This document shows, piece by piece, positions 33,189 to 42,055 of a stretch of 64,000 bases of DNA. The notes beneath the pieces were generated by a model. The model had not been told where the DNA came from. It did no database searches and worked only from the letters and a program-made list of their open reading frames with translations. The DNA is from Oscillospiraceae bacterium (GTDB taxonomy: Bacteria; Bacillota; Clostridia; Oscillospirales; Oscillospiraceae), in NCBI GenBank assembly GCA_916988195.3, contig CAKASQ030000050.1:62001-126000 (forward strand), written 5' to 3'. Position 1 is the stretch's first letter; each line of letters opens with the position of its first letter. The translations under genes and the position numbers were made by a program.

Positions 33189-34127
33189 TTAGTCGTCCTT
33201 GTTTGCAAAGAACTTGCCCATCTGCTCGGTGAACTCGAGCGCGGCGTTGTAGCCCATGCGCTTCTGGCGGTTGTTGATGGCCGCGACCTCAAAGATGACG
33301 GCAAGGTTCCGCCCGGGTGTAATCGGGATGGTGATGGACGGAACCTTCACGTCGAGAATTTCGGTATACTGCGTCTCAATGCCGAGGCGGTCATACGCCT
33401 CTCCGTCGCGCCAGGGAACCATGTTGATGATGAGGTCAATGTTGCAGCTGTCCTTGACCGCGCCCATGCCGAAGAGCTTGGCGACGTTGATGACGCCGAT
33501 GCCGCGCAGCTCGATATAGTGTCGCAGCACCTCCGGCGCGTTGCCGACGAGCTGCCTGGACGATACCTTGCGGATCTCGACCGCATCGTCCGCGATCAGG
33601 CGGTGTCCGCGCTTGACAAGCTCGATGGCCGTCTCGCTCTTGCCGATGCCGCTGTCGCCGTTAATCAAAATGCCCTCGCCCGAAATCTCAACCAGAACGC
33701 CGTGGCGCGTGACGCGCGGGGCAAGTGCCTGCTTGAGGTAGGTAATGAGGCTCGAAACGACGTAGGACGTGGCCGCGTGGGAGCCTAGGACTGTTACATC
33801 GTATTTTTTTGCCATCTCGAGACACTCCGGCAGCGGCTCGTAGCCCCTTGCAATCATGAGCACCGGGATTTTATAGGATAAAAAGCGATCGAAGATCACC
33901 GTCCGCTCCTCGTGGGACAGCTTTTGCAGATATGCCATCTCGACCGTGCCGCAGACGTAGATCCGCATCGGCTCAAAATGGTCGAAGAATCCCGCCAGAT
34001 GAAGGCCCGGACGGCTCACGTCGTCGACCGTGACGTGGATTTTTTCATAGTCGGAGGATTTGTAGAAAAAGTTCAGATCGAACTCACTCACGAGCTCGGA
34101 CAGGGGAACAGAATACGTCGACGCCAT
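33189..34127 (-). CDS. hprK: HPr kinase/phosphorylase
   Basis: 312 residues from ATG 34127 (MASTYSVPLSELV), with GAGG 8 bases upstream; the open frame reaches 34190 but without a good site. HprK phosphorylates Ser46 of HPr for carbon catabolite control. N-terminal domain (~1-125) then P-loop GDSGIGKSE (~152) and the family signature ELRGIGVINVAKLFGMGAV. Usually paired with lgt in Bacillus; here it is monocistronic. Confidence 0.95.
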   Translation of the reverse strand: MASTYSVPLSELVSEFDLNFFYKSSDYEKIHVTVDDVSRPGLHLAGFFDHFEPMRIYVCGTVEMAYLQKLSHEERTVIFDRFLSYKIPVLMIARGYEPLPECLEMAKKYDVTVLGSHAATSYVVSSLITYLKQALAPRVTRHGVLVEISGEGILINGDSGIGKSETAIELVKRGHRLIADDAVEIRKVSSRQLVGNAPEVLRHYIELRGIGVINVAKLFGMGAVKDSCNIDLIINMVPWRDGEAYDRLGIETQYTEILDVKVPSITIPITPGRNLAVIFEVAAINNRQKRMGYNAALEFTEQMGKFFANKDD

Positions 34128-34204
34128 CGCCGCTTCCTCTCTTTCCGGTTCCGCGCGCATACCGCCGGTAGACGCGCAGCTAAACCACAATAGCTAGTCC
34201 TTGT

Positions 34205-34233
34205 ATTATAGCGAATTCGCCCCGTTTTGGCAA
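34205..34233 (-). promoter_or_regulatory. sigma-A promoter of hprK
   Basis: TTGCCA (34233-34228), 17 bases, TATAAT (34210-34205). Confidence 0.8.
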
Positions 34234-34291
34234 CCTCGAAATGCATACGCCCGGGCGCAAGAAATTTTTTCATTTTTCGCGGAAATTTTGC

Positions 34292-34320
34292 TTGCATTTT
34301 TGAAAGACTTCTGCTATTAT
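34292..34320 (+). promoter_or_regulatory. sigma-A promoter of rpmB
   Basis: TTGCAT (34292-34297), 17 bases, TATTAT (34315-34320), 60 bases before rpmB and divergent from the hprK promoter. Confidence 0.8.
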
Positions 34321-34379
34321 ATTTGTCGGCGCTTTAAGGCGTTATTACCTGATTTTCCAATGGCAAGGAGGTGCAACTG

Positions 34380-34568
34380 ATGGCAAAGTGCGATATCTGC
34401 GGCAAGGGCGTTACGTTCGGCATTAAGGTCTCCCATTCTCACAGAAGATCCAACCGTGCATGGAAGCCCAACGTCAAGCGTGTCAAGGCGATCGTTGACG
34501 GTACTCCGCGCCATGTTTACGTCTGCACAAGATGCCTCCGCTCGAACAAGGTTGAGCGCGCAATCTAA
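34380..34568 (+). CDS. rpmB: 50S ribosomal protein L28
   Basis: 62 residues from ATG 34380 (MAKCDICGKGVTFG), preceded by AAGGAGGTG with 6-base spacing. It carries two CxxC pairs (CDIC and CTRC), so it is the zinc-binding (C+) form of L28. The core SHSHRRSNRAWKPNVKRV is typical. Monocistronic with its own promoter and terminator. C+ forms are often paired with zinc-independent copies regulated by zinc; none is seen here. Confidence 0.97.
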   Translation: MAKCDICGKGVTFGIKVSHSHRRSNRAWKPNVKRVKAIVDGTPRHVYVCTRCLRSNKVERAI

Positions 34569-34582
34569 TTACCAAGCAGCTG

Positions 34583-34613
34583 AAAGAGCAAGCCAATCGG
34601 CTTGCTCTTTTTC
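34583..34613 (+). terminator. terminator of rpmB
   Basis: AAAGAGCAAGCC (34583-34594) pairs with GGCTTGCTCTTT (34599-34610), followed by TTC. 14 bases after the stop. Confidence 0.85.
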
Positions 34614-34686
34614 TATGCTCCGCCGCTGCTTCCGATCGTGAATTCGCATACTTTCTCTATTCTTCGACGTTGCTTCCAACCATGCC

Positions 34687-34915
34687 GTAGGGGCCGATGC
34701 CCGCATCGGCCCAAGAAACGTTACGAATTTTCCGGAGATTCCCGTATAAACGTGTGCATTCCGCCGGGGCGATGTGGGCATCGCCCCCTACGCGCTGTCT
34801 TTGGATATCCCGTAGGGGCGGACGTCCCTGTCCGCCCTTGGGAAGTTACGTATTCGCCATGGTTTTCCGTAAAATCGGTTTTTTCTGCGGGCGGACAGAG
34901 TCGTCCGCCCCTACG
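34687..34915. repeat. REP-like repeat cluster 1
   Basis: Four palindromic units: GTAGGGGCCGATGC/GCATCGGCCC, GGGGCGATG/CATCGCCCC-CTACG, GTAGGGGCGGAC/GTCCGCCC and GGGCGGAC/GTCCGCCC-CTACG. Units come as inverted pairs with GTAGGGG outside on the left and CCCCTAC on the right. It fills the gap between rpmB and the GNAT gene; no gene is seen. Confidence 0.7.
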
Positions 34916-34925
34916 AAGGATGTGC

Positions 34926-35600
34926 CTACAGAAACTTCACCATCTGTACTTCGTCGCGGTACGTGCCGTCTTTGAGGCAAAACGCCTTTGGGATACACCC
35001 CATCTCGGTAAAGCCGAGCTTCCGGTAAAGATAGATGGCGCGCTCGTTATCGGCAAACACGCCCAGTTCCACCTGCGTAAAGCCGTTTTCCTTCGCCTGC
35101 TCCAACGCACGGGAAATCAGAATCGTCCCGAGGCCGAGGCCCCACGCCTTTTTCTTATAGATGGCGCGCTCGTTATCGGCAAACACGCCCAGTTCCACCT
35201 GCGTAAAGCCGTTTTCCTTCGCCTGCTCCAACGCACGGGAAATCAGAATCGTCCCGAGGCCGAGGCCCCACGCCTTTTTCTTGATGGAAATGCCAAGCGA
35301 CGCGCGGTGGCGCATTTTGAGGCGGTCGGCAATTTCGTTCACGCCGCAGTTTCCGACGAGCTCACCGTCTATGAACGCGGCCAGCATGAAGCTCCGTTCG
35401 TCCTCCAGCATCGCCTGCAAGCGCTTCTGCGCCGTCTCCAGCGTCTGATTGCACTCTTCGGGGTAGCGCACCATAAAGTGCGTCTCGCCGCTTGTTTGCC
35501 GCAGATAGGCGTTCAGCCGCTCTGCGTCGCAAATTTCCGGGCTGCGAAGCAATGCACGCGTGCCATCTCGTAACGTGACGCTGCGTTCCTCCAGTTTCAT
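34926..35600 (-). CDS. GNAT acetyltransferase with internal perfect duplication
   Basis: 224 residues. A GNAT-fold N-acetyltransferase of the RimJ/SpeG/PaiA-like group (VTLRDGTRALLRSPEICDAERL at the start; ADNERAIYLYRKLGFTEMG at the end). Residues ~115-198 contain two identical copies of a 42-residue block (KKKAWGLGLGTILIS...ADNERAIY) that includes the acetyl-CoA loop G-L-G-L-G-T. Normal family length would be about 182. The duplicated core strand/helix probably disrupts the fold. Substrate unknown. It follows der behind a terminator, with no promoter seen. Confidence 0.85.
   Translation of the reverse strand: MKLEERSVTLRDGTRALLRSPEICDAERLNAYLRQTSGETHFMVRYPEECNQTLETAQKRLQAMLEDERSFMLAAFIDGELVGNCGVNEIADRLKMRHRASLGISIKKKAWGLGLGTILISRALEQAKENGFTQVELGVFADNERAIYKKKAWGLGLGTILISRALEQAKENGFTQVELGVFADNERAIYLYRKLGFTEMGCIPKAFCLKDGTYRDEVQMVKFL
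35031..35282 (-). repeat. perfect 126 bp tandem duplication in the GNAT gene
   Basis: 35031-35156 and 35157-35282 are identical over 126 bases, which is 42 codons, so the frame is kept. Absence of any difference suggests a very recent event, or a read-assembly artefact. Confidence 0.95.
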
Positions 35601-35616
35601 ATGCCTCTCCCCTTTT

Positions 35617-35654
35617 CCAAAATTCCCGGAAGAAGACGCGCTTCTCCCGGGAAT
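35617..35654 (-). terminator. terminator of der
   Basis: Minus strand ATTCCCGGGAGAAG (35654-35641) pairs with CTTCTTCCGGGAAT (35635-35622) with one G-T pair, then TTTTGG. Confidence 0.75.
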
Positions 35655-35662
35655 GCTTTTTG

Positions 35663-36994
35663 TCAGATTTCTTCCTTGTCGCCCTTCTGGCGGATGGTGA
35701 TCTTGACCGGCGTTCCGGTAAGGCCAAAGACGGCGCGGATCTGGTTTTCCAGATACCGCTGGTAGGAGAAATGGAAAAGCCTTGCGTCGTTGCAGAAGAT
35801 CACAAAGTGCGGCGGCTTCACGCCGACCTGCGTCATATAGTAGATCTTGAGCCGTCTTCCCTTGTCCGTGGGCGGCTGGACGCGCGCGGTCGCATCCTCG
35901 AGGATGTTGTTGAGCATGCCCGTCGTGATGCGCATGGAGTTCTGGTTCGAAACGGCGTTGACCATCTCAAAGAGCTTGTCGACCCGCTGGCCGGTAAGCG
36001 CGGAAATAAACAGCACCGGCGCATAGGTCATATAGCTGAGGTCACGGCGGATATCATCCGTCATCTTCTGCATGGTGTTCGTATCTTTTTCGACCATATC
36101 CCACTTGTTGACGACAATGATGCACGCCTTGCCCGCCTCGTGCGCAAGTCCAGCCACCTTCGTATCCTGTTCGGTCACACCTTCATTCGCGTCGATGAGA
36201 ATCAGGCAAACATCCGCGCGCTCGATGGCTGAGACAGAACGCAGGTTCGAATATTTCTCGACCGCATCGTCGACCTTGGACTTGCGTCGCATACCGGCGG
36301 TGTCGATGAACAGGTACTTGCCGAACTCGTTTTCAAAGTAGCTGTCGATCGCATCGCGCGTCGTACCGGCGATGTTGGAGACGATCACGCGCTCTTCGCC
36401 CAAGATCCGGTTGAGAAGGCTCGACTTGCCGACGTTCGGCTTGCCAATGATGGCGACCTTAATGACGTCCTCGTCGTATTCTTCATCGTCCGTTTCCGGG
36501 AAGTTTTCCACGCACGCGTCCAGAATATCACCCGTGCCGTGGCCATGGACCGCGGAAACCTCGATCGGGTCTCCGAGGCCGAGCGAGTAAAACTCATAGA
36601 CCTCCGGATTCACGCCGCCCGTGCGGTCGCATTTGTTGACGGCCAGAACGACGGGCTTTTTGGACTTTTTGAGCATCGCCGCGACCTCGCTGTCGGCAGC
36701 CGTCAGGCCGACCGTTACGTCCACGACCATAATGATAACCGTCGCAGTCTCGATCGCGATCTCAGCCTGCCGGCGCATAAACTTCAGCATCTCGCTGTTT
36801 GTGCCCGGCTCAATGCCGCCGGTATCGACGAGCGCGAAGCTCCGTCCGTTCCAGTCGCACTCGCCGTAGATCCGGTCGCGCGTCACGCCCGGCGTGTCCT
36901 CGACAATCGCCATGCGTTTTCCGGTCAGTTTATTAAACAGCATCGATTTGCCGACATTCGGCCGGCCCACGATTGCTACAATCGGTTTTGCCAT
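35663..36994 (-). CDS. der: GTPase Der (EngA), ribosome assembly
   Basis: 443 residues from ATG 36994 (MAKPIVAIVGRPNVGKS), with GGGAGG 8 bases upstream; the frame is open further back through REP-like sequence. Two tandem G domains: GRPNVGKS at 9-16 with NKCD, and GKPNVGKS near residue 181 with DTAGMRRKSK and NKWD; C-terminal KH-like domain. It helps mature the 50S subunit. Upstream lies REP cluster 2; no clear promoter was found. Confidence 0.96.
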   Translation of the reverse strand: MAKPIVAIVGRPNVGKSMLFNKLTGKRMAIVEDTPGVTRDRIYGECDWNGRSFALVDTGGIEPGTNSEMLKFMRRQAEIAIETATVIIMVVDVTVGLTAADSEVAAMLKKSKKPVVLAVNKCDRTGGVNPEVYEFYSLGLGDPIEVSAVHGHGTGDILDACVENFPETDDEEYDEDVIKVAIIGKPNVGKSSLLNRILGEERVIVSNIAGTTRDAIDSYFENEFGKYLFIDTAGMRRKSKVDDAVEKYSNLRSVSAIERADVCLILIDANEGVTEQDTKVAGLAHEAGKACIIVVNKWDMVEKDTNTMQKMTDDIRRDLSYMTYAPVLFISALTGQRVDKLFEMVNAVSNQNSMRITTGMLNNILEDATARVQPPTDKGRRLKIYYMTQVGVKPPHFVIFCNDARLFHFSYQRYLENQIRAVFGLTGTPVKITIRQKGDKEEI

Positions 36995-37031
36995 AGATAT
37001 TACCTCCCTCTTACACAGAAGCAGCCGCTCC

Positions 37032-37136
37032 GTAGGGGTCGATGCCCACATCGACCCGGCGGTACAAATCGTTTTTACGGAAATCTTCGGCGAATTCGTT
37101 CGTGCCCTTGGGGCGATGTGGGCATCGCCCCCTACG
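37032..37136. repeat. REP-like repeat cluster 2
   Basis: GTAGGGGTCGATG-CCCA-CATCGACCC and, about 50 bases on, GGGGCGATG-TGGG-CATCGCCCC-CTACG. Same inverted-pair layout as the cluster at 34687-34915. It lies just upstream of der. Confidence 0.65.
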
Positions 37137-37211
37137 CAATACATGGAGGATTCACGCAGCGACGTGGGCATTTTCTCTACTTACACCGAGCTTATCTTCA
37201 CACAAGCAACA

Positions 37212-37249
37212 GAATAAGAAAAGAGGGAGGCTGCGTACAACCTCCCTCT
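37212..37249 (-). terminator. terminator of the DUF177-rpmF operon
   Basis: Minus strand AGAGGGAGG (37249-37241) pairs with CCTCCCTCT (37230-37222), then TTTCTTATTC. 20 bases after rpmF. Confidence 0.85.
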
Positions 37250-37269
37250 CATTCTCGTATCGAGCGAAC

Positions 37270-37455
37270 TTACTTAGCTTCAACAGAAATGACTTCACGG
37301 CCATTGTAATAGCCGCAAGCCTTGCAGGCTCTGTGAGGCAGGCGGGGCTCGCCGCACTTGGGGCAAGCGACAACGCCCGGGATCGCCAGTTTCCAGTGGG
37401 AGCTGCGTCTCTTATCTCTTCTCGCGCGGGATACTTTTCTCTTGGGTACTGCCAT
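37270..37455 (-). CDS. rpmF: 50S ribosomal protein L32
   Basis: 61 residues from ATG 37455 ([17 protein letters not shown]), with AAGGAGG 9 bases upstream. CPKCG and CKACG form the zinc ribbon, so this is the C+ form. It lies 42 bases after the DUF177 gene, the usual order. The two are transcribed together from the promoter at 38034-38062. Confidence 0.96.
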   Translation of the reverse strand: MAVPKRKVSRARRDKRRSSHWKLAIPGVVACPKCGEPRLPHRACKACGYYNGREVISVEAK

Positions 37456-37497
37456 TTGGTACACCTCCTTGGTTGAAATGCCGCTTGGGCATATTGT

Positions 37498-38001
37498 CTA
37501 CTTTTTGTCCAATAACTGCTGTAAGGCAGCAAAGCGGGGATCGGGTTCGGGCTTGCAGCCGCAAGGCCCAAGGTTCAGGTTTGCTCCGCACCGGGAGCAG
37601 AGTCCTTTGCAATCTTCGCTGCACAGGAGTTTACTGTCCATGTTCAGCACAAAGGTGGTGGTCACGATGTCGTCGAGATCCGCGCAGTCGTTTTGAAGCT
37701 CGAAGACCCAAGGGTCTTCAAAGTCGTCGCTCTCCGGCTCCGTTGTCAGCACCGCGCGAAGCGGGTACCGCCCAGGCCTTGTGAACGCCGTCGCGCAGCG
37801 GTCGCAGACTCCATGCAGAACCGTCTCGACCGTGCCGGTCATCTCCAGCACGCCCGCCGTGTTCCGCACCTGTCCTTTTGCAAGAACGGGCTCTGTTACC
37901 GGCTTGCAGCCGCCAAACGGCATGTCGCTTAAATCGACGCTCGTCTCAAAGGGCAACGTTTCGCCGGGGCTCGTCATCAGCTTGCGAAGTTCCAGCAGCA
38001 T
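37498..38001 (-). CDS. YceD/DUF177 family protein, 23S rRNA accumulation
   Basis: 167 residues from ATG 38001 (MLLELRKLMTSPGET) with GGAGG 5 bases upstream. DUF177 (YceD) signature: GVCDRCATAF (~70), then LCSEDCKGLCSRCGANLNLGPCGC near the end, a four-Cys zinc-like motif. Genetic links in other bacteria tie YceD to 23S rRNA processing. Always next to rpmF, as here. Confidence 0.9.
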   Translation of the reverse strand: MLLELRKLMTSPGETLPFETSVDLSDMPFGGCKPVTEPVLAKGQVRNTAGVLEMTGTVETVLHGVCDRCATAFTRPGRYPLRAVLTTEPESDDFEDPWVFELQNDCADLDDIVTTTFVLNMDSKLLCSEDCKGLCSRCGANLNLGPCGCKPEPDPRFAALQQLLDKK

Positions 38002-38033
38002 AGCGCCCTCCAATCCATAATCGTGCGATGGAT

Positions 38034-38062
38034 ATTATATCGAAAGAAGGCCGGAAAGTCAA
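38034..38062 (-). promoter_or_regulatory. sigma-A promoter of DUF177-rpmF
   Basis: TTGACT (38062-38057), 17 bases, TATAAT (38039-38034). Confidence 0.85.
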
Positions 38063-38115
38063 ATGCTTTTTCCAAAAATTTTTGCCTTTTTTCAAAATTC
38101 CCGCAAAGCCCGCGC

Positions 38116-38144
38116 TTTACACCGCCGCGAAGCCATGATAAAAT
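38116..38144 (+). promoter_or_regulatory. sigma-A promoter of the RluA-type gene
   Basis: TTTACA (38116-38121), 17 bases, TAAAAT (38139-38144). It diverges from the DUF177 promoter. Confidence 0.65.
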
Positions 38145-38190
38145 CACGTTGCTATATAAAAAGGCTCCATTTTGACAAGGAGATTTCGAT

Positions 38191-39144
38191 ATGAAGGAAC
38201 TTTCCATCGGCAAAAACGACGAGGGCCAGCGCCTCGACCGGTTCGTCTCAAAATCCGTTCCGCTGCTCCCCGCTTCGCTGCTTCAAAAATACATCCGCCT
38301 CAAGCGCATTAAGATAAACGGCAAGCGAGCAGAACGCGATACGAGGCTCCATCTCGGCGATACGGTCCAGCTCTATATCAACGACGAGTTTTTTGACACT
38401 CCCAAGCAGGAAAACGCTTACCTCACGGTAAACGTGCCGAAGCTCAACATTGTCTATGAGGACGAAAACATTCTGCTCGTCGACAAAAAGCCCGGCCAGG
38501 CCGTCCATCCCTACGACGGCTCGGAATACGGTAAGACGCTCATCGACCACATTCAGGCCTATCTGTACGCCAAGCGCGAATGGCGGCCGCAGGAGGAAAA
38601 CGCGTTCACGCCCGCGCTCTGCAATCGCATCGACCGAAACACCGGCGGCATCGTCATCGCAGCGAAAACCGCCGAGGCGCTGCGCGTGCTCAATCAAAAG
38701 ATCAAGGACCGCGAGATCGACAAGCGGTATCTGTGCATCGTCCACGGCACGCCGAAGCCCGCCTCCGGCACGCTCGATGGGTATCTGTTTAAGGACGCTG
38801 TCAAAAACCGCGTCTATGTCACGAAAACGCCCCAGAAGGGTGCGAAGACCTGCGCGACAAAGTATCAGGTGCTGCAATCGAAAAACGGACTGTCTCTTGT
38901 CGAGTGCGAGCTCATTACCGGCCGGACGCACCAGATCCGGGCGCAGATGGCGGCAGCGGGCTGGCCGCTGCTCGGAGACGGAAAATACGGGAAGCTCGAT
39001 AAGCAGTACGACCGCAAAATTCAGGCGCTTTATTCCTACAAGCTCACCTTCCAATTCACCACCGACGCAGGCGGCCTTGCCTATCTGAACGGCAAAACCT
39101 TCCAGGTTTCGGACGTAAGTTTCGTCTCTGAATACTTTTCCTGA
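38191..39144 (+). CDS. RluA-family pseudouridine synthase
   Basis: 317 residues. S4 RNA-binding domain (1-~75; EGQRLDRFVSKSVPLLPASLLQKYIRLKRIKINGKR split across the first helices) and the RluA catalytic domain with NRIDRNTGGIVIAAKT (catalytic Asp ~150) and LITGRTHQIRAQMAAAGWPLLGD. It isomerises uridine in rRNA or tRNA; the site cannot be told from sequence. Monocistronic; an inverted repeat CCCCCTCTTTG/CAAAGGGGGG lies downstream across the pot promoter. Confidence 0.9.
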   Translation: MKELSIGKNDEGQRLDRFVSKSVPLLPASLLQKYIRLKRIKINGKRAERDTRLHLGDTVQLYINDEFFDTPKQENAYLTVNVPKLNIVYEDENILLVDKKPGQAVHPYDGSEYGKTLIDHIQAYLYAKREWRPQEENAFTPALCNRIDRNTGGIVIAAKTAEALRVLNQKIKDREIDKRYLCIVHGTPKPASGTLDGYLFKDAVKNRVYVTKTPQKGAKTCATKYQVLQSKNGLSLVECELITGRTHQIRAQMAAAGWPLLGDGKYGKLDKQYDRKIQALYSYKLTFQFTTDAGGLAYLNGKTFQVSDVSFVSEYFS

Positions 39145-39195
39145 TAATCTCCCCCTCTTTGCAATAAATTTCGTCAGAATTTTTCACGATTTTTA

Positions 39196-39224
39196 TTGAC
39201 AAAGGGGGGTGTACCATATATATT
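39196..39224 (+). promoter_or_regulatory. sigma-A promoter of the potABCD operon
   Basis: TTGACA (39196-39201), 17 bases, TATATT (39219-39224). CAAAGGGGGG at 39200-39209 overlaps it and can pair with CCCCCTCTTTG at 39151-39161 (one bulge), a possible operator or hairpin. Confidence 0.75.
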
Positions 39225-39301
39225 TCTCTTAGTGCGCGTCGGGGGGTACAGCCTGCGCGTATTTCCTATGCAAAAATACATAACGAAACGGGGGATGATA
39301 A

Positions 39302-40432
39302 ATGTCCGAAAAGCTCATTCGCTTGTCGAATCTTTCCATGACATTTGAGGATGGCGAGACCATTCTCGACGGTATCAATCTGTACATCAACAACAAAGAG
39401 TTCCTCACATTGCTGGGTCCCAGTGGATGCGGAAAAACTACAACGCTACGAATTATCGGTGGTTTTCTGACGCCTACGTCCGGTGATGTGTTTTTTAATG
39501 GACAGCGCATCAACGACGTGCCGTCCTATAAACGAAAGATCAATACGGTCTTCCAGCGATACGCGCTGTTTCCCCATCTGGACGTATATGACAACATCGC
39601 GTTTGGGTTAAGACTTGCAAAGCTCTCTGAAGAAGAGATCGACGAACGCGTGACGGAGATGCTCGAGATCGTGAGCCTCAAGGGCTTCGAGAACCGGCGC
39701 GTCACGTCTCTTTCCGGCGGCCAGCAGCAGCGTGTTGCTATTGCGCGCGCGCTCGTGAACCGGCCGCAGGTGCTGCTGCTCGACGAGCCGCTCGGCGCGC
39801 TCGACCTGCGGCTCCGCAAGGACATGCAGAACGAGCTCAAAAACATCCAGCAGCGCATGGGCATTACATTTATCTACGTCACGCACGATCAGGAAGAAGC
39901 GCTTACCATGTCCGACACCATTGTCGTCATGAACAAGGGCAAGATCCAGCAGATCGGCACGCCGCAGGATATCTACAACGAGCCCAAGAACGCGTTTGTC
40001 GCGGACTTCATCGGCGAGTCCAATATCTTGGATGGCGTGATGCTGGACGATTACCTCGTCAAGTTCTTCGGCCGCAAGTTCCAGTGCGTGGACAAGGGCT
40101 TCGAGAAGAACGAGCCGGTCGACGTCGTCATCCGCCCGGAGGACATCGACATCGTTCCGCCCGAGGAGGGCCACCTCTGCGGTACAGTGACGTCCGTCAC
40201 CTTCAAGGGCGTCCACTACGATACGATTGTCGACTTCAAGGGCTTCAAGTGGCTCATCCAGACGACGGACTACTGCCCCGTCGACTCCTACATCGGCATT
40301 CGCCTGAACCCGGAGGATATTCACATCATGCACAAGAGTGAATATTCCGGTCTCTACGGCGACTATTCGTCCTACAGTGCGGAATACGACGAGATCGCCG
40401 ACGCACAGGAGGAAGCCGAAGATGAAGAGTAA
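39302..40432 (+). CDS. potA: Spermidine/putrescine ABC transporter ATPase
   Basis: 376 residues. Walker [10 protein letters not shown] (~39), Q-loop in [14 protein letters not shown], signature LSGGQQQR, Walker [13 protein letters not shown], and a C-terminal TOBE domain (~270-350). PotA energises polyamine import at the membrane. It is first in potA-potB-potC-potD; potB begins inside its last codons. The tail is acidic (EEAEDEE). Confidence 0.94.
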   Translation: MSEKLIRLSNLSMTFEDGETILDGINLYINNKEFLTLLGPSGCGKTTTLRIIGGFLTPTSGDVFFNGQRINDVPSYKRKINTVFQRYALFPHLDVYDNIAFGLRLAKLSEEEIDERVTEMLEIVSLKGFENRRVTSLSGGQQQRVAIARALVNRPQVLLLDEPLGALDLRLRKDMQNELKNIQQRMGITFIYVTHDQEEALTMSDTIVVMNKGKIQQIGTPQDIYNEPKNAFVADFIGESNILDGVMLDDYLVKFFGRKFQCVDKGFEKNEPVDVVIRPEDIDIVPPEEGHLCGTVTSVTFKGVHYDTIVDFKGFKWLIQTTDYCPVDSYIGIRLNPEDIHIMHKSEYSGLYGDYSSYSAEYDEIADAQEEAEDEE

Positions 40433-41240
40433 GCTTCTTTCCGCGCCGTATATCGTGTGGATGATCCTCTTTACGCTCATCCCGCTTTGCATCGTCTTTT
40501 ATTATGCGCTCACCGACTCCATCACAGGCGAGTTTACATTTGCAAACCTCACCTCCATGGGAACGTATCTCCCGATCTTCCTGCGCTCGATCTGGCTGAG
40601 CCTGTTTGCCTCGCTCATCTGCCTTGTCATCGGCTACCCGGTCGCGTATTTCATCGCGCAGTGCAAGCCGCTGACGCAGCGGTTTCTGGAGATGCTCATC
40701 ATGCTCCCGATGTGCATGAGCTTCCTGCTTCGCACGCTCGCGTGGGTCGCGATGCTGGAGAATACCGGCATCATCAACAACTTCATCCGTTCGATCGGTC
40801 TTTCTCCCCTGCCCCTCATCCGCTCGAACGGCGCGGTTATCCTCGGCATGGTCTATAACTACCTGCCGTACATGATCCTGCCTTTGTACACGGTCATCAT
40901 GAAGATCGACAAGCGGCTCGTCGAAGCGGCGCTGGACCTTGGCTGCACGCCCAAGCAGGTGTTCACAAAGGTTATCCTGCCGCTCTCCGGCCCCGGCATT
41001 CTCTCGGGACTGACGATGGTCTTCGTCCCCGCCGTGTCCACATTCTACATTTCCCAGAAACTCGGCTCGACCGGCACGACGTTAATCGGTGACGTCATCG
41101 AGTCCCAGTTCAAGACCGCCTACAATCCGAACCTCGGCGCGGCGATGAGCCTGGTGCTGATGATTCTCATTTTCATCTGCGTATCGATCATGAACCGCTT
41201 CGGCGAAACCGATGAAGAGGAGGTCATGGCAAAGGTATGA
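40422..41240 (+). CDS. potB: Spermidine/putrescine ABC transporter permease
   Basis: 272 residues from ATG 40422 ([14 protein letters not shown]), overlapping potA by 11 bases; the longer frame is inside potA. Six membrane helices and the EAA loop [25 protein letters not shown] (shown here in two parts: [26 protein letters not shown]) that contacts the ATPase. It forms the channel with PotC. Confidence 0.94.
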   Translation: MKSKLLSAPYIVWMILFTLIPLCIVFYYALTDSITGEFTFANLTSMGTYLPIFLRSIWLSLFASLICLVIGYPVAYFIAQCKPLTQRFLEMLIMLPMCMSFLLRTLAWVAMLENTGIINNFIRSIGLSPLPLIRSNGAVILGMVYNYLPYMILPLYTVIMKIDKRLVEAALDLGCTPKQVFTKVILPLSGPGILSGLTMVFVPAVSTFYISQKLGSTGTTLIGDVIESQFKTAYNPNLGAAMSLVLMILIFICVSIMNRFGETDEEEVMAKV

Positions 41241-42055
41241 AGCACTTTAACCGCACAGTGACCGTTCTGGTCTTCATCTTCCTCTATGTCCCAATGATCG
41301 TGCTGGCCGTGGCCTCGTTCAATGATGGCCTCGACATCGCGACCTTCAAGGGCTTCACCTTCCGGCAGTACGCGAACCTTTTCCGCGACGAGACGCTTCT
41401 GACGCTGCTCCGAAACTCCCTCATCATCGCGATCCTCTCAAGCCTTATCGCAACGTTCTTCGGCACCATGGCCGCCGTCGGCATCCACTCGATGAAGGGC
41501 CGGATGCGCAAGGCTGTCATGACGCTGACAAACATCCCAATGACGAACCCCGATATCGTCACGGGCGTTGCGCTCGCGCTTCTGTTTGCGTTTACGGGTA
41601 CGATGCTGAAAATCAACTCGATTTTAGGTTTCTGGACACTTCTCATCGCGCACATCACGTTCAATCTCCCCTATGTCATCTTGAACGTCATGCCGAAGCT
41701 CCAGCAGATGGACCCGGACCTGGAAGAAGCCGCACTCGACCTCGGCTGCACGCCGTTTCAGGCGTTCACAAAGGTCGTCATCCACGAGATCATGCCCGGC
41801 ATTATCTCCGGCGCCCTGATGGCCTTTACCATGAGCCTCGACGACTTCGTCATTTCGTATTTTGTCACAGGCTCGAGCTTCATCACCCTTCCCGTCGAGA
41901 TCTACAACTACACCAAAAAGCCGATTCAGCCGAAGATCTATGCGCTCTTTACGCTCATGTTCGCAGTGATTCTGATTCTGATGGTCGTTATGAATCTTCT
42001 GCAGGCGCGCAGCGAAAAGCGCGTCCAGCACGGCACGCAGAGGAGGGCTCACTGA
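41237..42055 (+). CDS. potC: Spermidine/putrescine ABC transporter permease
   Basis: 272 residues. Six membrane helices, EAA loop [19 protein letters not shown] and the PotC-type SLDDFVISYFVTG near residue 205. Overlaps potB by 4 bases (ATGA) and potD by 1 base. Partner permease of PotB; the tight overlaps imply a fixed subunit ratio. Confidence 0.95.
   Translation: MKHFNRTVTVLVFIFLYVPMIVLAVASFNDGLDIATFKGFTFRQYANLFRDETLLTLLRNSLIIAILSSLIATFFGTMAAVGIHSMKGRMRKAVMTLTNIPMTNPDIVTGVALALLFAFTGTMLKINSILGFWTLLIAHITFNLPYVILNVMPKLQQMDPDLEEAALDLGCTPFQAFTKVVIHEIMPGIISGALMAFTMSLDDFVISYFVTGSSFITLPVEIYNYTKKPIQPKIYALFTLMFAVILILMVVMNLLQARSEKRVQHGTQRRAH

Noticed and set aside
34687-34915. CRISPR array
   Set aside because: Units are palindromes of differing sequence in inverted pairs, with no constant repeat and no cas genes.
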